NCBI GenBank assembly: GCA_002413865.1
Contig: DHXX01000007.1
Location: forward strand, 8,449-63,106
Direction of reading: 5' to 3'
Length of the DNA stretch: 54,658 nt
Source: Candidatus Saccharibacteria bacterium UBA5145
GTDB lineage: Bacteria; Patescibacteriota; Saccharimonadia; Saccharimonadales; UBA4665
How positions within the stretch are numbered: the first letter of the stretch is position 1; every line of letters starts with the position of its first letter. Under the pieces are notes generated by a model. It did not search any database. It saw only the letters and a program-made list of their open reading frames with translations, and was not told where the DNA came from. The translations under genes were made by a program, and so were the position numbers. This document shows, in pieces, positions 50,178 through 54,658 of this stretch.

Positions 50178-50929
50178 ACGTTATCGTTAATGAGCTCGTC
50201 ACACAATACAGCCTGACCGGCGATGGTAAACTAATAGTCTTGTTGCACGGCTGGGGCGATAATGCCCGTGGCCTGGCTAATCTTAATGCCCAACTCAGCA
50301 AAAACTATCGGGTTGTGGCGCTCGATCTTCCCGGTTTTGGGGGTACGCAGTCACCACCGGGCGTTTGGGACCTCGATGATTACGCTGATTTTGTACATGA
50401 TTTTATGACCAAACTGGGTCTCGACCAGACTTTCGCGCTTATCGGTCATTCCAACGGTGGTGCGATTGCTATCCGTGGCTGTGCGCTTAGTTTGCTCAAA
50501 CCGGCCAAACTAATTCTATTGGCGGCTTCCGGCATACGGACTAGTCACTCGCCCCGACGACTGTTCTTAGTTATCGTGGCAAAAGTTGGTCGAATCGCTA
50601 CGGTTTGGTTGCCGGGGCGCTATCGCCAGGCCTTGCGAGCGCGTTTGTACGGTGCGGTCGGATCGGACTTACTAGTCGTTGAGCCGCTGCAGGCGACTTT
50701 TAAGAAAATCGTTCGCCACGACGTCCAAGCGGATGCCGCCGGGCTGGCGCTGCCGACCTTGTTAATTTACGCTGAAAACGATCAAGCCGTACCGGTTGAA
50801 GCCGGCCGGCGCTATCACGAGCTAATCAAAAGCTCCCTTTTTGAAATAGTTAAGGATGCCGGGCATTTCGTGCATTTAGACCAGCCGGCGCAGGTTCAAC
50901 AGCTCATTGAGGAATTCCTGGCAACCTAA
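50174..50929 (+). CDS. alpha/beta hydrolase
   Basis: 251 aa. Oxyanion motif LLHGWGDNARG (about 17-27), nucleophile elbow GHSNGG with Ser near 96, acid Asp in IYAENDQAVP (about 196-205), and His in DAGHFVHLDQP (about 228-238): complete Ser-Asp-His triad. Substrate unknown. TATACT at 50162-50167 ends 6 nt before the ATG, inside the upstream gene, so it may have its own leaderless promoter in addition to coupling with the Mur ligase gene. Placement among Mur genes may point to a lipid or amidated wall precursor. Confidence 0.9.
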   Translation: MNVIVNELVTQYSLTGDGKLIVLLHGWGDNARGLANLNAQLSKNYRVVALDLPGFGGTQSPPGVWDLDDYADFVHDFMTKLGLDQTFALIGHSNGGAIAIRGCALSLLKPAKLILLAASGIRTSHSPRRLFLVIVAKVGRIATVWLPGRYRQALRARLYGAVGSDLLVVEPLQATFKKIVRHDVQADAAGLALPTLLIYAENDQAVPVEAGRRYHELIKSSLFEIVKDAGHFVHLDQPAQVQQLIEEFLAT

Positions 50930-50978
50930 CTATCCGTAAGCATTAGCGCGAATAAGCCCTCCATGAGAAGATAGCAAT

Positions 50979-52415
50979 ATGCAGAATCTGACCAGTCTCT
51001 ATAATCTAAAGTTTCCAACGGTTCTAGTCTATATGCTCCAAGCGACCGAATATCAAATCGGCCCGTACGTGGCGTGGGTCAACCGCACCCATAATTTCAA
51101 TAGCGTCATCCAGCGGCGGACGCTCGATAGGACGACGGCCGTTCGGTTGCTGCTATGGGGTATCCGTCTGGGCATTGGCTTGCAGGTTACGAGCGGCTTG
51201 GTTCTGATCTATCTTGGACAATGGCAGCATCTGACCGGTGGTGTTTATTTTGGCCTGGCTGTAATTGTCGCCTACCCACTAATCTGGACTTATGCGGCAG
51301 TGCTGCCGTTATTAATCGGGCGACAGCTGATTGTGGTACCTCGCGAGCAACGCTTAGTCGCCGAGTCGGCCAAGATCTTTGCGGCCCACCGGGGTGCAAA
51401 AATAGCCATCGCCGGTAGTTATGGCAAGACTACGATGAAAGAACTATTGGCGACCGTGCTCGCCGAAGGCAAAAAAATCGCCGCTTCCCCTGCCAATAAA
51501 AATGTCGCGACCAGTCATGCCCACTACGCCCGTAAACTAGCCGGCGATGAGGACGTCTTAATCGTTGAATACGGCGAAGGCGCCCCCGGCGATGTCGCTC
51601 ATCTGGCGCGCCTGACCCAGCCGACGCACGCCATCATCACCGGGCTGGCGCCGGCTCACTTGGATAAGTACAAGACCTTGGAGGCGGCCGGGCGGGATAT
51701 TTTTTCGGTCGCCGATAATCTACCGGCCGATCGGGTCTACGTTAACCACCAGTCGCCGGCTGTCGACCCGTTTGTCAAACCGGGCTGGCGACTGTTCGAT
51801 ACGCGGCAGGCGCTCGGTTGGCGGGTTGAAAAGCTTCAGACCGGGCTCGACGGCACCAGCTTTGTTCTCAAAAAAGGTACCAAAAAACTGCCGTTGAGGA
51901 GTGGCTTGGTCGGTCGTCACCAAGTGTCGTACCTGGCTTTAGCGGCGACTTTGGCGTTGCACTTGGGTTTGAGCGAAAAACAAGTTCAAGCCGGGATTGC
52001 CAAAACTAAACCATTTGAACACCGGATGCAGCCGTACTCGCTCAGCGGGGCTTGGATTATCGACGATACTTATAACGGTAACCTGGAAGGGATTCGAGCC
52101 GGTACCCAACTGCTCAAAGATCTCGAGGCTGAGCGCAAGATTTACGTCACACCGGGTCTGGTCGACCAGGGCGAAGCAACGGAGCGGGTCCATATCGAAG
52201 TCGGCGAGCTGATCGCCGCGGCTCAGCCCGACCTGGTCGTCTTGATGCAAAATTCCGTTACCAGTTTCATCCAGCGGGGACTATCCAAAGGCAAGTTTGC
52301 CGGACGGGTTCAAGTCGAAACCGTCCCGCTAGAGTTTTATACCAACCTTAATCATTTTGTGGCGGCCGGCGACCTGGTCGTCATGCAAAATGACTGGACC
52401 GACAATTACGCTTGA
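50979..52415 (+). CDS. Mur ligase family protein with N-terminal membrane helices (MurF-like copy 2)
   Basis: 478 aa. Unlike usual Mur ligases, about residues 48-112 form two or three membrane helices (LLLWGIRLGIGLQVTSGLVLIYL and later VYFGLAVIVAYPLIWTYAAVL, each read in parts), replacing the UDP-binding lobe. The catalytic part follows: IAIAGSYGKTTMKE (about 143-156), GEGAPGDVAHLA (about 198-209), and IIDDTYNGNLEGIRAG (about 358-373). Membrane anchoring suggests action on a lipid-linked precursor. It lies upstream of ddl with 29 nt between. Confidence 0.88.
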   Translation: MQNLTSLYNLKFPTVLVYMLQATEYQIGPYVAWVNRTHNFNSVIQRRTLDRTTAVRLLLWGIRLGIGLQVTSGLVLIYLGQWQHLTGGVYFGLAVIVAYPLIWTYAAVLPLLIGRQLIVVPREQRLVAESAKIFAAHRGAKIAIAGSYGKTTMKELLATVLAEGKKIAASPANKNVATSHAHYARKLAGDEDVLIVEYGEGAPGDVAHLARLTQPTHAIITGLAPAHLDKYKTLEAAGRDIFSVADNLPADRVYVNHQSPAVDPFVKPGWRLFDTRQALGWRVEKLQTGLDGTSFVLKKGTKKLPLRSGLVGRHQVSYLALAATLALHLGLSEKQVQAGIAKTKPFEHRMQPYSLSGAWIIDDTYNGNLEGIRAGTQLLKDLEAERKIYVTPGLVDQGEATERVHIEVGELIAAAQPDLVVLMQNSVTSFIQRGLSKGKFAGRVQVETVPLEFYTNLNHFVAAGDLVVMQNDWTDNYA

Positions 52416-52444
52416 ACGACGGCGAACGTCGTATACTGAATAAC

Positions 52445-53614
52445 ATGAAAACAATCGCAGTTATTTTTGGTGGCCGGTCAGCCGAACACGATGTTTCGAT
52501 CGTGACCGCCCTTGCCAGTATCATCAAACCCCTCGAACTCACTAAGAAGTACCGGGTGGAAGCCGTCTACATCGCCAAGAACGGTGCTTGGTACTGGGAT
52601 GACCGGCTGAAAGACATTGCGCTTTTTGCCTCTGGAAAGATTAGACAGTTGGTGGATAAAACGTCTCCCGCCAGCATCCAGTTCGACGGTGGCCTGACAC
52701 TCATTAAATCGGGTAGTGGACTGACCGGCCGCAAACAACAACTCAAAATTGATATCGTCTTTCCGGCCATGCACGGCACATACGGCGAGGATGGGGCCTT
52801 GATGGGCTTGCTCGATATGGCCGGTGTCGCCTACGTCGGTTGTGGAGTTAGCGCCGCGGCCATCGCCATGGATAAAGTCCTAGCCAAGCAACTCGCCAGT
52901 GCCAACAATATACCGGTGTCTAATTTTTTAGCCTTCAGTAAAACCGAACTTACCGACCAATTATCGACAGCCGTCAAAGCGATCACTAATGGACTCGAGT
53001 TTCCGTTATTCGTCAAACCATCGCACCTGGGATCGAGTATCGGTATTAGTCGGGTGAGCAACGAACTAGAGTTGCGTAATGGTCTAGAAGTCGCTGTCCA
53101 TTACGACAGTAGCGTCATCGTCGAAGAAGCGGTTGGTAACTTGATCGAAGTGACACTGCCGATTATGGGTAATGACCAACCAATCCCGGCGCTGCTCGAG
53201 CAACCCATGACCCTGCCCGATGATTTTTTTGATTTTCAGACCAAATATATGCAGGGTGGCAAAAAAGGCAAAGGCAAAGCTAGCGCCAAGGGCGCCCAAG
53301 GCTACAGTAAGATTCCGGCCGACTTGCCAAAAGACGTCTACGCTCAAGCCGAGGCAGTTGGCATCCAAGTCTATAAGGCCCTTGGCTGTAGCGGCATTTC
53401 TCGAGTTGATATGTTAATCGATAGTGTCACTAAGCAAGTATTCTTTAACGAAGTCAACCCCCTGCCGGGCGGTCTCTATGCCCATAACTGGGCTCAGGCT
53501 GGCATCAGCGGCGTTAATTTGGTGCAGCAACTAATCGGCTATGCTGAAGAGCGCCACGCCGCGCGCCAAGCCCTGACGACCACCTTCTCGACCAACTACC
53601 TGCAACAATTCTAG
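52445..53614 (+). CDS. ddl: D-alanine-D-alanine ligase
   Basis: Makes the D-Ala-D-Ala dipeptide that MurF adds to the wall precursor. 389 aa. Motifs: FGGRSAEHDVSI (8-19), HGTYGEDG (about 107-114), FVKPSHLGSSIGIS (about 186-199), FNEVNPLPGG (about 337-346). A Lys/Gly insertion (GGKKGKGKASAKGAQG) stands in the omega-loop region. The ATG at 52445 is used in place of 52412 because TATACT (52432-52437) ends 7 nt upstream; the extension would overlap the promoter. Follows two Mur ligases. Confidence 0.95.
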   Translation: MKTIAVIFGGRSAEHDVSIVTALASIIKPLELTKKYRVEAVYIAKNGAWYWDDRLKDIALFASGKIRQLVDKTSPASIQFDGGLTLIKSGSGLTGRKQQLKIDIVFPAMHGTYGEDGALMGLLDMAGVAYVGCGVSAAAIAMDKVLAKQLASANNIPVSNFLAFSKTELTDQLSTAVKAITNGLEFPLFVKPSHLGSSIGISRVSNELELRNGLEVAVHYDSSVIVEEAVGNLIEVTLPIMGNDQPIPALLEQPMTLPDDFFDFQTKYMQGGKKGKGKASAKGAQGYSKIPADLPKDVYAQAEAVGIQVYKALGCSGISRVDMLIDSVTKQVFFNEVNPLPGGLYAHNWAQAGISGVNLVQQLIGYAEERHAARQALTTTFSTNYLQQF

Positions 53615-53688
53615 TCCTCGACTAAGCGCGCCAGCGAACGACGCCAGCCGGACTTATTCCACCCCTGTCTTTCTGCTATACTACAGTT

Positions 53689-54658
53689 ATGCAACGATAC
53701 AATCCCAAAGACATTGAACCCAAATGGCAGGCCCAGTGGGAAACCGACAAAATCTATCAGGTCGTCGACGACTCACCGAAGCCCAAAAAGTACATCCTAG
53801 AATATTTCCCGTACCCGAGTGGCGCCGCCATGCACGTCGGTCACGTCCGTAACTACACGATTGGCGACGTGCTGGCGCGCTATAGCCGCATGCAGGGCAA
53901 TAACGTGCTCCACCCGATGGGATGGGACGCCTTTGGACTGCCGGCCGAAAATTACGCCATCAAAAACAAGGTCAGTCCGCGCGTCGCCATCGATCAAAAC
54001 ACGACGCGCTTCAAAGAGCAGCTCATCCAAATGGGCTTCAGCTATGACTGGTCGCGCGAAATCGACAGCACCGACCCCAAATATTACCGCTGGACGCAGT
54101 GGTTATTCTTGCTCCTCTTCAAAAAAGGATTGGCTTACCAGCACGAGAGCCTGCAGTGGTGGTGCCCGGTCGACAAAACCGTCCTGGCCAACGAACAGGT
54201 CGAAGCCGGCCGGTGTTGGCGCTGCGGTAATCTGGTCGAGAAGAAGTCGCTCAAGCAGTGGTTCTTCAAAATCACCGACTACGCCGACCGCCTGCTCGAT
54301 GACCTCGAAGATTTGGACTGGTCCGAGGCCATCAAATCGATGCAGCGCAACTGGATCGGCCGCTCGCGCGGGGCCGAGATCACTTTCGCGGTGGTCGACC
54401 AAACCGTGAAATTAAGTGTTTTCACGACCCGCCCCGACACGCTATTCGGCGCGACATTCATGGTTGTCGCTCCCGAGCACCCGCTGATCCCTGAACTCGT
54501 GACGGTCGATCAACAGTCTGTCGTCACCGCCTACATCCAAGCCGCCAGCGCCAAGAGTGATATCGAGCGCCAAGAGACCGACCGTGAAAAGACAGGTGTC
54601 TTTAGCGGCGCCTACGCCACCAACCCCGTCACGGGCCAGCCGATCCCGATTTGGATCG
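53689..54658 (+). CDS. leuS: leucyl-tRNA synthetase, 5' part (truncated by window end)
   Basis: Charges tRNA-Leu. Only the first ~323 residues are inside the window, in one uninterrupted frame: MQRYNPKDIEPKWQAQW start, class I HIGH-type motif MHVGHVRNYT near residue 48, FGLPAENYA, zinc loop WWCPVDKTVLANEQV and CWRCGN (about 159-184), and the beginning of the editing domain with TTRPDTLFGATF near 243. The KMSKS loop lies beyond the edge. TATACT at 53677-53682 ends 6 nt before the ATG. The window holds three tRNA-Leu genes that would be its substrates. Confidence 0.97.
   Translation, partial: MQRYNPKDIEPKWQAQWETDKIYQVVDDSPKPKKYILEYFPYPSGAAMHVGHVRNYTIGDVLARYSRMQGNNVLHPMGWDAFGLPAENYAIKNKVSPRVAIDQNTTRFKEQLIQMGFSYDWSREIDSTDPKYYRWTQWLFLLLFKKGLAYQHESLQWWCPVDKTVLANEQVEAGRCWRCGNLVEKKSLKQWFFKITDYADRLLDDLEDLDWSEAIKSMQRNWIGRSRGAEITFAVVDQTVKLSVFTTRPDTLFGATFMVVAPEHPLIPELVTVDQQSVVTAYIQAASAKSDIERQETDREKTGVFSGAYATNPVTGQPIPIWI

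Noticed and set aside
104..54658. Alternative genetic code with TGA as Gly (as in some CPR groups)
   Set aside because: Many clear genes end in TGA at the expected place with ATGA overlaps, and no gene needs TGA read-through.

Overview
The window most resembles a member of the Patescibacteria/CPR, probably Candidatus Saccharibacteria (TM7). This is an inference from gene content and style: short intergenic gaps, many unique single-span membrane proteins, a SecG plus membrane-anchored family-5 solute-binding protein pair, LemA/HtpX, a pilin-like protein, several NUDIX enzymes, patchy biosynthesis (a lone pyrB), and ordinary use of TGA as stop. Many genes have a TATAAT-like hexamer ending only 6-7 nt before the start codon. 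This suggests leaderless transcription and was used to correct several starts.

Layout. 0.1-5.1 kb: housekeeping genes (DedA protein, ribosomal protein L25, trhO) and lineage-specific proteins. 5.2-12.7 kb: a promoter, a 240-nt structured leader and a five-gene envelope operon ending in a 1055-aa predicted peptidoglycan hydrolase with a tail-lysozyme-like domain and a VanY domain. 12.7-18.0 kb: uvrC, a leaderless micro-ORF coupled to an M24 aminopeptidase, a holin-like protein, secG and an SBP. 18.2-25.0 kb: five tRNAs (Leu-CAG, Leu-GAG, Val-TAC, Phe-GAA, Gly-GCC) among a DMT transporter, a GlcD-type oxidase, a GNAT, an SPFH protein, MazG and NUDIX. 25.2-28.6 kb: an A+T-richer two-gene island beside tRNA-Gly (PD-(D/E)XK-like nuclease with SEC-C, plus a HEPN-like protein), a possible defence module. 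28.7-33.1 kb: a PadR/HAAS-pentapeptide pair, a pilin-like protein, an Imm5-like protein and a peptidoglycan-binding protein. 33.4-38.0 kb: pyrB behind a leader peptide and attenuator, an RRM protein, a Ddl-like ATP-grasp protein, a 6S-like RNA candidate, tRNA-Cys and a NUDIX. 38.1-46.7 kb: tRNA-Leu(TAA), a D,D-carboxypeptidase, lemA, htpX, ligA, a NUDIX, corA and tRNA-Ala. 46.8 kb to the end: a large surface protein and the cell-wall cluster murF-like 1, hydrolase, murF-like 2, ddl, then leuS, which runs off the window.

The most unusual feature is a family of non-coding structured repeats placed directly behind five of the eight tRNA genes (Leu-CAG, Leu-GAG, Val, Leu-TAA, Ala). Each of these tRNAs is followed by a terminator hairpin whose stem includes the encoded ACCA end. 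In the two clearest cases an inverted copy of the tRNA 3' half comes next. Then follows a shared modular core with stems that covary between copies, and finally an exact direct copy of the last 13-19 nt of that particular tRNA. Two loci hold tandem units. No protein is encoded in them. They look like non-autonomous elements that target and regenerate tRNA 3' ends, or a structured RNA family tied to tRNA tails.

Two DNA-repair enzymes, UvrC and LigA, have lost their four-cysteine metal sites; each protein contains a single cysteine.
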